From the IMG/VR virus record IMGVR_UViG_3300034789_000526, positions 1 through 51,644 of that record: a DNA stretch of 51,644 nt. One strand, written 5' to 3'. This document shows positions 1 through 6,501 of the stretch, one piece after another (the stretch's first letter is position 1; each line of letters opens with the position of its first letter). The stretch comes from a virus. The notes below the pieces were generated by a model, which saw nothing but the letters and a program-made list of their open reading frames with translations, was not told the DNA's origin and made no database searches. Position numbers and translations under genes: made by a program.

Positions 1-211
1 ATTGAAATACTGGCACTACTCTCAGTTCTTTTCTTAATTGTTCTCTCATCTTTTTTAATTCATGCATCTCATTGCCATACTCACCCATATTCATGTAGAT
101 ACAATCCATATACCTTAGATCATCACGTTCAGCATCTACTGTCATGACATCACACCAAGCAATGATTTCATCTGGCACTTTAACTAAGTTGTAATCAATT
201 TCGATAAACAT
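1..211 (-). CDS. Hypothetical protein, 3' end cut by window edge
   Basis: An open frame starts at ATG 211 and runs off the window at position 1, so 70 residues are visible. It begins MFIEIDYNLVKVPDEIIAWC and continues as a charged, probably helical protein with a Lys/Glu/Arg-rich stretch near the visible end. The start lies 3 bases after the stop of the preceding gene, with a GGATG sequence about nine bases upstream that can serve as ribosome binding site. It is the last visible member of the operon running from about 1296. I do not recognise the family. Confidence 0.7.
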   Translation of the reverse strand, partial: MFIEIDYNLVKVPDEIIAWCDVMTVDAERDDLRYMDCIYMNMGEYGNEMHELKKMREQLRKELRVVPVFQ

Positions 212-214
212 AAT

Positions 215-556
215 TTACATCCTATTGTTCAATGGTGAATCACATAACTGATAACATAACATATCTCTTACAGCATTAATCCTATCATGTGTATACTGTG
301 CGAACTCTCCTCTCTTTTCGATCTTCTTGTAATAATGTAGAGCATTGAGTATGATTGTATAGTCCTCCATTGTCAGATGATATTCATTCGTGGCAATGTG
401 TGTGAAACAATCTGGATCAAAGAATCCTTGTTTATGTTTAACCTTGATCTTGCCGTCTATGATTGTTTCAATTGTGTATGCATGTCCGAGGATTAATTGT
501 GAATTTAATTTGTTATCTGTCGGCGTTGTGTATAGTATACGATCATGTGGTTTCAT
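215..556 (-). CDS. Hypothetical protein, 113 aa
   Basis: The protein starts MKPHDRILYTTPTDNKLNSQ. Its N-terminal half looks like a small beta domain (alternating hydrophobic residues, 'GHAYTIETIIDGKIKVKHKQG') and the C-terminal half looks helical. The frame is open further upstream, but ATG 556 overlaps the end of the preceding gene by 14 bases and has GAGG nine bases upstream, so it is the likely start. No catalytic motif is visible and the family is not recognised. It lies in a tight run of small genes on one strand, which suggests co-translation. Confidence 0.75.
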   Translation of the reverse strand: MKPHDRILYTTPTDNKLNSQLILGHAYTIETIIDGKIKVKHKQGFFDPDCFTHIATNEYHLTMEDYTIILNALHYYKKIEKRGEFAQYTHDRINAVRDMLCYQLCDSPLNNRM

Positions 557-770
557 TGGTGTTGTCCTCAATGGAGTTCTTTTTGTTGTACTCTTCCCAC
601 ATCTCAGCAACCATATCTACTGGTTCAACTGTTCTTGTATGAAAGTCTTGTTTATTTGCTTGCCATTTGTCTATTTCTTCTTGCGTGGGAATGTTGAGTC
701 TTAACGGCGTACCTTCTTCAATGAACTCTTCGTTCATTTTCTTGTACGTATCTGGTGTAATTTTGTCCAT
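543..770 (-). CDS. Hypothetical acidic protein, 75 aa
   Basis: A small charged protein (MDKITPDTYKKMNEEFIEEG at the N terminus, Asn/Glu/Thr-rich at the C terminus) with no membrane segment. ATG 770 has AAGG about eight bases upstream but lies 53 bases inside the end of the preceding gene. A second in-frame ATG (the M of MNEEF) would shorten the overlap to under 20 bases, so the start is uncertain. The frame also overlaps the next gene by 14 bases. No family recognised. Confidence 0.65.
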   Translation of the reverse strand: MDKITPDTYKKMNEEFIEEGTPLRLNIPTQEEIDKWQANKQDFHTRTVEPVDMVAEMWEEYNKKNSIEDNTNETT

Positions 771-1107
771 ACAATTTACCTTCTACAATAGTGAGTACAA
801 TGCGTGGATAAGGTGCATAATGGGCATCCCATTTAGCTGGATAGACTTCGATCTCCCTGGTTAGATTAGTAGCACGGACTTTACCATGACAACCATTCTT
901 TTCCCAGGTTAATCTCTCATATGGATAGATATCCTCTTTCTGCAATACCCATGATTGCGTACCAGAGAAATCTAATTCGTACAATTCTCCACTTGGCGAT
1001 AACCAATACTCCATCATCTGTTTATACAGCGATTTGGTTTGTAGTGATCGATTGTGGAAACTTGGTCCTAAATCATAGGAGCAGTGAATTGTATCGAAAT
1101 ATCCCAT
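718..1107 (-). CDS. Conserved-looking hypothetical protein, 129 aa
   Basis: The protein begins MGYFDTIHCSYDLGPSFHNR and contains 'LQTKSLYKQMMEYWLSPSG' followed by a beta-rich segment 'GELYELDFSGTQSW'. This opening resembles a small-protein family I associate with marine T4-type cyanophages; that match is from memory and no function is known to me. There is no signal peptide, membrane segment or obvious metal site. It starts 18 bases after the 56-aa gene and its 3' end overlaps the next frame by 53 bases, so the end of this gene probably carries the ribosome binding site of its neighbour. Confidence 0.75.
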   Translation of the reverse strand: MGYFDTIHCSYDLGPSFHNRSLQTKSLYKQMMEYWLSPSGELYELDFSGTQSWVLQKEDIYPYERLTWEKNGCHGKVRATNLTREIEVYPAKWDAHYAPYPRIVLTIVEGKLYGQNYTRYVQENERRVH

Positions 1108-1125
1108 ATGATCAATCCATTTTCT

Positions 1126-1296
1126 TTATGTATCCTTTCGGGAATGATTGTATTCTATCACATATTTCTCATGTTGGGTAGTCTTATCTGAACAAATGTA
1201 ATGTTTGACTTCAGCATTCAACAACTGTCCAACGCTTTTGAGTAGATTATTTGCGATATTCTGATTGGTGATGTTCACTTTGAGTTTTTCTTGCAT
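1126..1296 (-). CDS. Hypothetical protein, 56 aa
   Basis: The frame could begin upstream, but the upstream part runs through a non-coding stem-loop region, so ATG 1296 (MQEKLKVNITNQNIANNLLK) is preferred. The protein is short and polar with a His/Tyr-containing C-terminal half. No Shine-Dalgarno sequence is obvious. It appears to be the first gene after a break in the operon (1297-1381 contains no gene) and is followed closely by three further small genes. Function unknown. Confidence 0.6.
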   Translation of the reverse strand: MQEKLKVNITNQNIANNLLKSVGQLLNAEVKHYICSDKTTQHEKYVIEYNHSRKDT

Positions 1297-1330
1297 TTCT
1301 AGAGGGGAGCAGGGTGCAATGGGTCGAAAC

Positions 1331-1363
1331 GAGGGAAAATATGGAAAAAACACGTTTTCCCTC
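1331..1363 (-). terminator. Stem-loop between small genes
   Basis: A 9-bp inverted repeat (GAGGGAAAA / TTTTCCCTC) encloses a T-rich 15-base loop, just downstream of the 47-aa membrane protein gene. There is no clean T-run after the stem, so it could be a weak terminator, a processing site, or a hairpin with another role. Confidence 0.35.
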
Positions 1364-1381
1364 TAGTGGTGGACTGGGTTC

Positions 1382-1525
1382 TCAGGTGAAGCTGGTCAGT
1401 GACTTGTAGACCGCAGCAACGGACATGTGACCGTGCTTGTAACCTAGAAAAATCACACCGATCGTCATCAGGAAAATGACAATCAGTGCAATCACTTGTG
1501 GATATGGTTTATCCTCAGTCTTCAT
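1382..1525 (-). CDS. Small single-pass membrane protein, 47 aa
   Basis: ATG 1525 overlaps the end of the GIY-YIG/ParB-like gene by 11 bases, indicating coupled translation. The protein has a short polar N terminus (MKTEDKPYPQ) and one strongly hydrophobic segment at residues 11-29, then a positively charged, His-containing tail. This predicts one membrane helix with the tail probably on the cytoplasmic side (positive-inside rule). It may act at the host membrane, but no specific function can be assigned. The longer frame starting upstream is rejected because it lies inside the preceding gene. Confidence 0.65.
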   Translation of the reverse strand: MKTEDKPYPQVIALIVIFLMTIGVIFLGYKHGHMSVAAVYKSLTSFT

Positions 1526-2750
1526 CAGGAACGTCCCACATATCCATCTCAATGAAGTTGAAGTCATACTGACTCATTACGAAACGCAGTTGCTTCAACC
1601 ATTGTGGTTGAATGTTCTCTTTCCACTTCCTCTCTTGTGCAACACATGGGTGGTGGATGACAACATTTACAATCTTGATATCATCATTGCGGTTTGCATA
1701 CAATGAATCAACAATGCGTTCGAGACTGAACTTTGCAGATGACATATACAATGCAATCGCATTGTCTTGGGCCATCAATCTTTGAGTCCTTGCAGTCATC
1801 TCTTTGAGATACTTACCAGACTTATAGTTCTTGAATACAGAACCATTCTTTTCCTTCTCTTTTTCTTCTGTCAGTTCTTGTTCCGCACCATCCAAAATAC
1901 GAGTGGTTTCACCTTTAGTGAATCCCATCATCTGCAGAGCTTTAACCAGTTCTGCATCACGAAGTTCTGCACCATTGTACACCCAACTCTTGACGTGTTT
2001 GATACCATCTGCAACGTTACATGGTTTCTTGACAATATCAGGTCGTGCGTTCAACAGATCCGCAACAGTCTCCATTTCCAGATCAGTGAGGTGCAAACCC
2101 TCCTGATATGAGACACGCATGATCTTAATTTCAACCGTATGTTTTGACGCTAATGCACCATAGAACGTGTGGTTTCCATCAATACGACAATCTCCACCTT
2201 TCTTTCCGCGTCCTTCAAATACAACAATCGGATTGCATTTATCAACCGATCCACCAGCATCATCTAGTTTCTGAGTGATCAACTTTTGCAGTTTATCATC
2301 ATCCTGATAACGAACCTGAAGACGTTCCATGTCAACGTGTTCGTTCTTATCTTCATAAGTGATAGGAAACTTCTTCGCCTGGATCATTTCAACCATTTCA
2401 CGGCATGATTCCAGGTCTGGTGTCATATACTGTTGCACACCATTAGTTTTGTTGAAATACTGAGGATTGTCCTTAGCATTTACTTCTTTCAACAACTTGT
2501 GTTCGAGATTTAACATCTCACGAAAAGTTCCATATGAAATAACTTCGTACTTCAGTCGAGATGCAGGGTCTTGAAAGATTTTGTTGAATTCAGCATTTCT
2601 AGACGAATGCTTGTATGAATCAGTGACACAACCTTTGTGGACACCAATATACTTGCGATCAGTATCTAGATCAGTATATTCATATGTGTACCCTTGATAT
2701 TGATTGGGTGATTTTGCAAAAACTTCTTCGACGATGTTTGTTTGAGTCAT
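1515..2750 (-). CDS. GIY-YIG-like nuclease domain fused to ParB/Srx-like domain
   Basis: A 411-residue protein with two recognisable parts. Residues 20-105 resemble the GIY-YIG nuclease type common in phages: YTYEYTD at 21-27, KYIG at 33-36, the 'DSYKHSS' segment where relatives have a D-x-Y-x-G-S pattern, the expected metal-binding Glu83 in NLEHKLL, and YFN at 98-100. Residues 145-215 carry a ParB/Srx-like pattern, IVVFEG then RIDGNHTFYGA with D191-G-N-H194. The rest is helical and charged. ATG 2750 is chosen because the longer frame opens at TTG without support. The promoter at 2851-2879 leaves a leader of roughly 95 bases. It follows the SF2 helicase gene, so a DNA-processing role is likely. 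A pure homing nuclease is less likely given the fusion. No experimental function is known to me. Confidence 0.7.
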   Translation of the reverse strand: MTQTNIVEEVFAKSPNQYQGYTYEYTDLDTDRKYIGVHKGCVTDSYKHSSRNAEFNKIFQDPASRLKYEVISYGTFREMLNLEHKLLKEVNAKDNPQYFNKTNGVQQYMTPDLESCREMVEMIQAKKFPITYEDKNEHVDMERLQVRYQDDDKLQKLITQKLDDAGGSVDKCNPIVVFEGRGKKGGDCRIDGNHTFYGALASKHTVEIKIMRVSYQEGLHLTDLEMETVADLLNARPDIVKKPCNVADGIKHVKSWVYNGAELRDAELVKALQMMGFTKGETTRILDGAEQELTEEKEKEKNGSVFKNYKSGKYLKEMTARTQRLMAQDNAIALYMSSAKFSLERIVDSLYANRNDDIKIVNVVIHHPCVAQERKWKENIQPQWLKQLRFVMSQYDFNFIEMDMWDVPDED

Positions 2751-2850
2751 GATAGTGTGGAAATAAAGAACATCAATTAACCTTGGAATCAACCAAAACT
2801 AACTGAGTGATCTGTGTGCAAGTGTGAGAGGTGTTCCTCTCAACATAGCC

Positions 2851-2879
2851 AATATACCCTGACTTGGGGTTGGAGTCAA
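2851..2879 (-). promoter_or_regulatory. Sigma-70-type promoter, shared-leader family (site A)
   Basis: TTGACT (2874-2879), a 17-base spacer and TATATT (2851-2856) form a well-spaced host-type promoter. The transcript would begin near 2844 with the leader GGCTATGTTGAGAGGAACACC, closely similar to the other sites of this family. The leader folds into a 6-bp hairpin (GAGAGG-AACA-CCTCTC). Confidence 0.75.
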
Positions 2880-2889
2880 GGGGTTGAAA

Positions 2890-2905
2890 CCAGTTCGTAA
2901 ACTGG
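2890..2905 (-). terminator. Stem-loop after helicase gene
   Basis: CCAGTT-TACG-AACTGG, a 6-bp stem with a four-base loop, begins 2 bases after the helicase stop codon and is followed by TTTC. The T-run is weak. Together with the promoter just downstream it forms a stem-loop/promoter cassette. Confidence 0.5.
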
Positions 2906-2906
2906 A

Positions 2907-4145
2907 TCAGGCAAATGCCTCAACCGCCTTACCTTCCTTGAAGATAGCATCAACAACACGTTGCAGTCGTTTCGCAACAGCACCACCGTAGTTTTTATGA
3001 ACTGGGACAGTCACAAAACCAGTGGACTTGCGATAGAGTTGACACTGACCTGCGGGAATCTTACCAGATTGAATATCTTTGATATCGTCAATATGCAGAC
3101 GGATAACACGACCGATGGTCTGTGCCATCTCAATCAGTGGAAGATTACGCAGCAAAATGCAGTGAGTCAGACCAGGTACGTTGATACCCTCAGACAGAAT
3201 GGAATAGTGGAAGAGAAGAAACTTTTTGTTCTCGTCCTTACCATACTGGGTCAGAGTGTCAAAGAACACTTCACGACTCACTTTGGTTTTGTTCACATAT
3301 GCACCGTGTTTGGAGGTGATATGCAGGATCTCAAAACCACGATCTGTGAGTTGTTGGATCACATCAGATTGTGTCAACATGTTCCACAGAACACGAGTAG
3401 ATGGTGCAGCAACAAGAACTTTTGCAGCGTTGGTCTCATCGAGAGTGTCAAGAATACTCAGGACAGTCTCACTATCGATCATTGCAGCAGTATCCTTCTG
3501 ACGGACAATATCAGTCTCATGAGTATGGATAGTGGGAGGAATGATCGAACCAGACTCAATCAGTTCTTGTGCAGGTACTCTCTCAATCACATCACCATAT
3601 ACAAGAGTATTATTCATACCGTTTGCATGTGGGTTGCGGTGATTACGCGGAGTTGCGGTGAAGTAATAAGAACGTTCCGCAATCATGGACGCAGATGCAA
3701 CAGATTTGAAGAAATCTCTGCGGGTAGAGTTGTGTGCTTCATCACAATACATGATATCGATGTCAATACCTGCACTCACAATCTTGTTCAAAGAGTTGTA
3801 AGTAGTGAAGATGATGCAGGACTCGGATGCAGCACGCGCAACGTTGTTGAACATTGCGATCTTATGAGATTTAGTGGTAGAGAAATACTCAGTCTCACCA
3901 CTGTGAACATGACAAACGTGCGTCCATGTGTGAGAGATTTGTTCCATGAACTCACTGCAAAGTTGGTTTGCAAGGAGAATACGTGGAGCAACAACTACGA
4001 TGGTTTTGGGACCACTCTTGAGAGCATTGATTGCATCAACAATCATGCAGAATGTCTTACCACCACCAGTAGGAACAAGGATACGACCCTTGTTAGTTTC
4101 TTGCATCTTGGTAACGATGCGGGACTGGTGTGAACGAAGATTCAT
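2907..4145 (-). CDS. Superfamily 2 DEAH-type helicase, UvsW-like
   Basis: A 412-residue ATP-driven nucleic-acid translocase. Helicase motifs appear in order: Walker A PTGGGKT (25-31), DEAH (135-138), TATPR (163-167), SEGINVP (318-324) and QTIGRVIR (342-349) with its arginine fingers. T4 UvsW, which remodels recombination and replication-fork DNA, is the nearest functional model, but this protein is much shorter and begins only about 24 residues before Walker A, so the UvsW N-terminal domain is missing. ATG 4145 is preferred to longer starts because those codons overlap the promoter at 4168-4196; the leader is then about 16 bases. It is followed by its own hairpin and by the GIY-YIG/ParB-like gene. 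The SF2 call is firm; the exact role is inferred. Confidence 0.88.
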   Translation of the reverse strand: MNLRSHQSRIVTKMQETNKGRILVPTGGGKTFCMIVDAINALKSGPKTIVVVAPRILLANQLCSEFMEQISHTWTHVCHVHSGETEYFSTTKSHKIAMFNNVARAASESCIIFTTYNSLNKIVSAGIDIDIMYCDEAHNSTRRDFFKSVASASMIAERSYYFTATPRNHRNPHANGMNNTLVYGDVIERVPAQELIESGSIIPPTIHTHETDIVRQKDTAAMIDSETVLSILDTLDETNAAKVLVAAPSTRVLWNMLTQSDVIQQLTDRGFEILHITSKHGAYVNKTKVSREVFFDTLTQYGKDENKKFLLFHYSILSEGINVPGLTHCILLRNLPLIEMAQTIGRVIRLHIDDIKDIQSGKIPAGQCQLYRKSTGFVTVPVHKNYGGAVAKRLQRVVDAIFKEGKAVEAFA

Positions 4146-4167
4146 GCGTGTGCGTCTCAATATGGCT

Positions 4168-4196
4168 AATATACAGGAAAACCCCCTTGGGGTCAA
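4168..4196 (-). promoter_or_regulatory. Sigma-70-type promoter, shared-leader family (site B)
   Basis: TTGACC (4191-4196), a 17-base spacer and TATATT (4168-4173), followed by AGCCATATTGAGACGCACAC up to the helicase ATG. The -35 box lies within the hairpin that ends the previous unit, so terminator and promoter share bases. Confidence 0.8.
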
Positions 4197-4203
4197 GGGG
4201 GTT
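4180..4203 (-). terminator. Intrinsic terminator overlapping promoter B
   Basis: Perfect 10-bp stem AACCCCCTTG / CAAGGGGGTT with a 4-base loop, followed on the minus strand by TTTTCC. It closes the unit ending with the 77-aa gene (stop at 4218) and contains the -35 box of the helicase promoter. Confidence 0.65.
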
Positions 4204-4217
4204 GTGACAGTTCACCA

Positions 4218-4451
4218 TCAGTCCATCAGGTGTCGATAATTGTTTAAATCTTCCATCCACATCATATTGTAATCTTCTCCCTGTTCAGTTTGTCCCCATT
4301 CTCTATACTCTTGTACCAGCGCAAGGATATCACGCCACCTATCTTTCCTCTCTAGTTTCTTCATACGCTTCTCGATATCATCGAGATGATTATCAATCAC
4401 TTTACCTGCATTTGTTTCCAGGTCAGCGAATAGTTCAATGTTTTTGTTCAT
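4218..4451 (-). CDS. Hypothetical helical protein, 77 aa
   Basis: ATG 4451 overlaps the preceding stop as ATGA, so translation is probably coupled to the membrane protein gene; the longer frame upstream lies inside that gene. The product (MNKNIELFADLETNAGKVID at the N terminus) is rich in Lys, Arg, Asp and Glu and looks like one or two long helices, possibly a coiled coil around residues 15-50. It is the last gene before the terminator at 4180-4203. Family not recognised. Confidence 0.7.
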   Translation of the reverse strand: MNKNIELFADLETNAGKVIDNHLDDIEKRMKKLERKDRWRDILALVQEYREWGQTEQGEDYNMMWMEDLNNYRHLMD

Positions 4452-4765
4452 TTCTTGAAGATTTTGTAAAGACCATAAATGATGCCGCCGATCAGGAAGA
4501 TAGGCCACATGGAGATGACTAGAAAGAGACCAACACCGACAGCAGCGAGAGATAACCAAGCAAAAGTATCAGAAATACTTCCACTACTAGAATCGTCATC
4601 ATCGTCATCATCGTTGTCTACACCATTGAACCTGGTTTGTAGTACTTTACCATCATACATCTGTTCTGCTTGAGAACGTGCCTCAGCATGTGTGATGCAT
4701 CCTGGTACAGACAACCATTGAATTCTTCCGTTCTTTTGAATTAGAACATCGTAGTTTTTAGACAT
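4448..4765 (-). CDS. Membrane protein with Asp-rich linker, 105 aa
   Basis: Three parts are visible: an N-terminal soluble domain of about 45 residues (MSKNYDVLIQKNGRIQWLSV...), an acidic linker DNDDDDDDDSSSGS near residues 50-63, and a hydrophobic C-terminal half (about 66-101) that can form two membrane helices around a central proline, ending in KIFKK. Such a protein would sit in the host inner membrane with a small sensing or binding domain on one side. The start overlaps the preceding stop by one base (TGATG) and its stop overlaps the next start (ATGA), giving a tightly coupled set of genes. Function unknown. Confidence 0.75.
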   Translation of the reverse strand: MSKNYDVLIQKNGRIQWLSVPGCITHAEARSQAEQMYDGKVLQTRFNGVDNDDDDDDDSSSGSISDTFAWLSLAAVGVGLFLVISMWPIFLIGGIIYGLYKIFKK

Positions 4766-5016
4766 CAGAGAGTACCTGCGTTGTTAATGAACTCTTTAGC
4801 ATCACTTACAGTAGTGAAATTACCAACAAAATTATACTCGGGCCCACTATCGGTTTCAACAATTTTTTTAATCGAGAAACCACCATTCTCTTTATCTTCG
4901 TAGATAGCACCGATGATTTCGCCATTGTTGTAAACTACCTCATTGTAAAGGACAAAGTTGAGATTACGATGGTATTTGATACCAGTCGTGTTCTGAATGT
5001 GCATCATGTCAAACAT
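4765..5016 (-). CDS. Hypothetical beta-rich protein, 83 aa
   Basis: A small soluble protein that reads as a beta-sheet domain (LNFVLYNEVVYNNGEIIGAI...) with a final helix and the C terminus FINNAGTL. The start at ATG 5016 overlaps the previous gene by 8 bases; in-frame Met codons at residues 4 and 5 are alternative starts, and no Shine-Dalgarno sequence distinguishes them. It belongs to the three- or four-gene unit begun by promoter C at 5298. No family recognised. Confidence 0.7.
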   Translation of the reverse strand: MFDMMHIQNTTGIKYHRNLNFVLYNEVVYNNGEIIGAIYEDKENGGFSIKKIVETDSGPEYNFVGNFTTVSDAKEFINNAGTL

Positions 5017-5275
5017 ACTGAAGAGAAGGAATGTTCAGGGAAACTTTGAAATTGTTGTTTTCTACTCTCTCAATCGAGTGATTGGTAGGAGGAAGAATAC
5101 TGAACTGATCATACACAACCCATGCATCTTCGTTCTCTGAGATAACAGCAAAACCAAAGACTCCTGCAGTTGGCATCATGTAGAGTCCGTGTTTTTCTGC
5201 CTGTTTGAGTGATGAAAACCCACGAGCAGTGATTGTCCAGTCATCACCGAAGTAAGCGCAGATGAAGTCAGTCAT
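5009..5275 (-). CDS. Hypothetical protein, 88 aa
   Basis: MTDFICAYFGDDWTITARGF begins a small protein with alternating hydrophobic residues typical of a mixed alpha/beta domain; Trp and Phe are frequent and there is no membrane segment. ATG 5275 is preferred. A longer in-frame start (MLRRTP at 5293) would be encoded by the conserved promoter leader itself and would leave only four bases after the -10 box. First gene of the unit driven by site C. Function unknown. Confidence 0.7.
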   Translation of the reverse strand: MTDFICAYFGDDWTITARGFSSLKQAEKHGLYMMPTAGVFGFAVISENEDAWVVYDQFSILPPTNHSIERVENNNFKVSLNIPSLQYV

Positions 5276-5297
5276 TGGTGTTCGTCTCAACATGGCT

Positions 5298-5303
5298 AAT
5301 ATA
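5298..5303 (-). promoter_or_regulatory. -10 box and conserved leader (site C)
   Basis: TATATT followed by AGCCATGTTGAGACGAACAC up to the ATG at 5275. No good -35 hexamer is present at the expected distance, unlike sites A and B. Two hairpins lie immediately upstream (5304-5344). Confidence 0.6.
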
Positions 5304-5344
5304 CATCAGATCAGGGTCTGATGGGGAACTGGTGGACAGTTCCC
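5304..5344 (-). terminator. Double stem-loop upstream of site C
   Basis: In transcript order, GGGAACTG-TCCAC-CAGTTCCC (5324-5344, 8-bp stem) is followed directly by CATCAGA-CCCTGA-TCTGATG (5304-5323, 7-bp stem). They lie just after the stop of the 55-aa gene and end at the -10 box. There is no long T-run, so termination strength is uncertain. Confidence 0.5.
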
Positions 5345-5351
5345 TGACTGG

Positions 5352-5519
5352 TCACCAGATCTCTGTGAATCGTTTGTGTGTTGCCTTGGTCATTCTACCT
5401 TGGTTGAGCATGTTATCACACACTCTAACGAAGACTTGAAACTTTTCTTCACGAGTGAGAGTGTCTGCCCCATCACAATCTTTCATGATTCGGAGCATTT
5501 GTGCTTTTGAGGTAATCAT
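5352..5519 (-). CDS. Hypothetical protein, 55 aa
   Basis: A short frame found by reading between the longer ones: MITSKAQMLRIMKDCDGADT at the N terminus, ending RFTEIW. It is helical and charged, with two widely spaced cysteines. Its ATG overlaps the stop of the preceding 62-aa gene by one base (TGATG), the same coupling seen elsewhere in this region, and it fills an otherwise empty gap ending at hairpins. This supports a real gene. Function unknown. Confidence 0.65.
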   Translation of the reverse strand: MITSKAQMLRIMKDCDGADTLTREEKFQVFVRVCDNMLNQGRMTKATHKRFTEIW

Positions 5520-5707
5520 CAGTCGAGAATAGAAATGTCGTAGGATGTGAAGTTAGGGTACTGTTTTTCTACCCACTTCGATAGTTTGTTGTTCTGTGAT
5601 TTGATGCCCTTAGATGTTTTTGGTTTGGTTGGCATCACTTTGAGGAACGACAAGTGTCCCTCATCTGTTGTCACTTGGATCCGATAAGTTGCAGTGGTTG
5701 TTTCCAT
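5519..5707 (-). CDS. Hypothetical basic protein, 62 aa, possibly leaderless
   Basis: METTTATYRIQVTTDEGHLS begins a small Lys-rich protein ('KPKTSKGIKSQNNKLSKW' in the middle) with an aromatic C-terminal part. The in-frame upstream extension runs back through the promoter and into the hydroxylase gene, so ATG 5707 is the likely start. Only six bases separate the -10 box from this ATG, so the transcript may begin at or next to the start codon. It is coupled to the 55-aa gene by a one-base overlap. Family not recognised. Confidence 0.65.
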   Translation of the reverse strand: METTTATYRIQVTTDEGHLSFLKVMPTKPKTSKGIKSQNNKLSKWVEKQYPNFTSYDISILD

Positions 5708-5713
5708 GTGGCT

Positions 5714-5741
5714 AATATACACCAGATCCAACCCCATACAA
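5714..5741 (-). promoter_or_regulatory. Promoter of shared-leader family (site D, divergent)
   Basis: TATATT (5714-5719) followed by AGCCAC and then the ATG. A possible -35 box TTGTAT (5736-5741) lies 16 bases upstream. The leader is much shorter than at the sister sites and only partly matches them. Confidence 0.5.
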
Positions 5742-6299
5742 CTAGCCTTGTGACAGTTCGTGATGTGGATTGGATTGGTTGTGTGGTACGTCAAAAACTA
5801 AAGAGATTCTATCCACGTCTCCAATGTTTATAGCACCGTGTGGTATTTTGTTATTGAACCAGAAGAATGTGCCTGGTTCAACAACCATAGTCTCATCACC
5901 AACATAATACTGATAACGAGATTGTAATGACAAATGATATCTATCTTTCTTCAAATAATATGTTCCTTCATCAATATGCATACCCACAGAATCACCCGGT
6001 TTCAATCTAAAGAATGCAGCACGCCCTGTGCGTTTGATGTTATTCTCACGCAGAAACTTTCTCACCTCACTGTAGTGTGAGTACAGAGGAGTTTCTTGCT
6101 GTTTGTCTACATTCTTTGGATTCTCTCCAGATCCTACCTTTGCCCATACAAGTGGTAAGAAACCATAAGGATCTTTGTCACCACCAATCTTATTAGGATT
6201 GAGAGATGATACCCAATCCCAATCGTCATAGTTATCATAAACCTGATTTAAGATTGGTTTAGGATCTATACCAGTTTTTATGATAACTATATTATTCAT
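5742..6299 (-). CDS. 2-oxoglutarate/Fe(II)-dependent hydroxylase (Asp/Asn beta-hydroxylase-like)
   Basis: A 185-residue enzyme of the double-stranded beta-helix oxygenase fold. The iron ligands are visible as His108-x-Asp110 (GMHIDEG) and His154 (KIPHGAIN), and Arg164 in DRISLVFD is placed to bind 2-oxoglutarate. The order RxxxGxxxxxHxD, then a DRYHLSLQ-type strand, then a WFNN-x4-H turn matches aspartyl/asparaginyl beta-hydroxylases. The substrate could be a host or phage protein, or a small molecule; sequence alone does not say. Such oxygenases are common accessory genes in marine T4-type phages. ATG 6299 overlaps the preceding stop as ATGA, so it is expressed from the unit of the 52-aa gene. 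Confidence 0.85.
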   Translation of the reverse strand: MNNIVIIKTGIDPKPILNQVYDNYDDWDWVSSLNPNKIGGDKDPYGFLPLVWAKVGSGENPKNVDKQQETPLYSHYSEVRKFLRENNIKRTGRAAFFRLKPGDSVGMHIDEGTYYLKKDRYHLSLQSRYQYYVGDETMVVEPGTFFWFNNKIPHGAINIGDVDRISLVFDVPHNQSNPHHELSQG

Positions 6300-6454
6300 G
6301 AGCGTAGAACTTTATCGTAGAGTCTATCAAATACTTCTTTGTCATAACTGGCATGACCCTTGTCAATACCAAATTCCCAAACATCAATCATAATCTCTTG
6401 CAGAAGAACAAGTTCTTCATACTCTAGATTAGATACAGAGAGTGTAGTTGTCAT
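6296..6454 (-). CDS. Hypothetical protein, 52 aa
   Basis: The start at ATG 6454 (MTTTLSVSNLEYEELVLLQE) is chosen because GGAGA stands seven bases upstream; earlier in-frame Met codons have no ribosome binding site. The product is a short acidic, probably helix-loop-helix protein ending FDRLYDKVLRS. It resembles small proteins I recall from other marine T4-type phages, without known function. Its stop overlaps the start of the hydroxylase gene, so the two are probably translated together. Confidence 0.65.
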   Translation of the reverse strand: MTTTLSVSNLEYEELVLLQEIMIDVWEFGIDKGHASYDKEVFDRLYDKVLRS

Positions 6455-6501
6455 TGGTTCATTCTCCAAATAATAAAGGTACTGTTTAATAAAAGACATA
6501 C

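Noticed and set aside
2751-2792. Longer start (TTG 2792) for the GIY-YIG/ParB-like gene
   Set aside because: The TTG codon has no ribosome binding site, and the extra residues do not extend the recognisable domain. ATG 2750 directly precedes the domain.
2961-4133. 390-codon open frame on the plus strand
   Set aside because: It lies exactly opposite the SF2 helicase gene, whose motifs are clear. The plus-strand translation is low in recognisable structure; it is a shadow frame.
5281-5293. MLRRTP-type leader peptides encoded by the conserved promoter leaders
   Set aside because: The ATG lies only four bases after the -10 box, is missing at site B, and reads into different frames at the sites. 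The sequence is better explained as a conserved leader.
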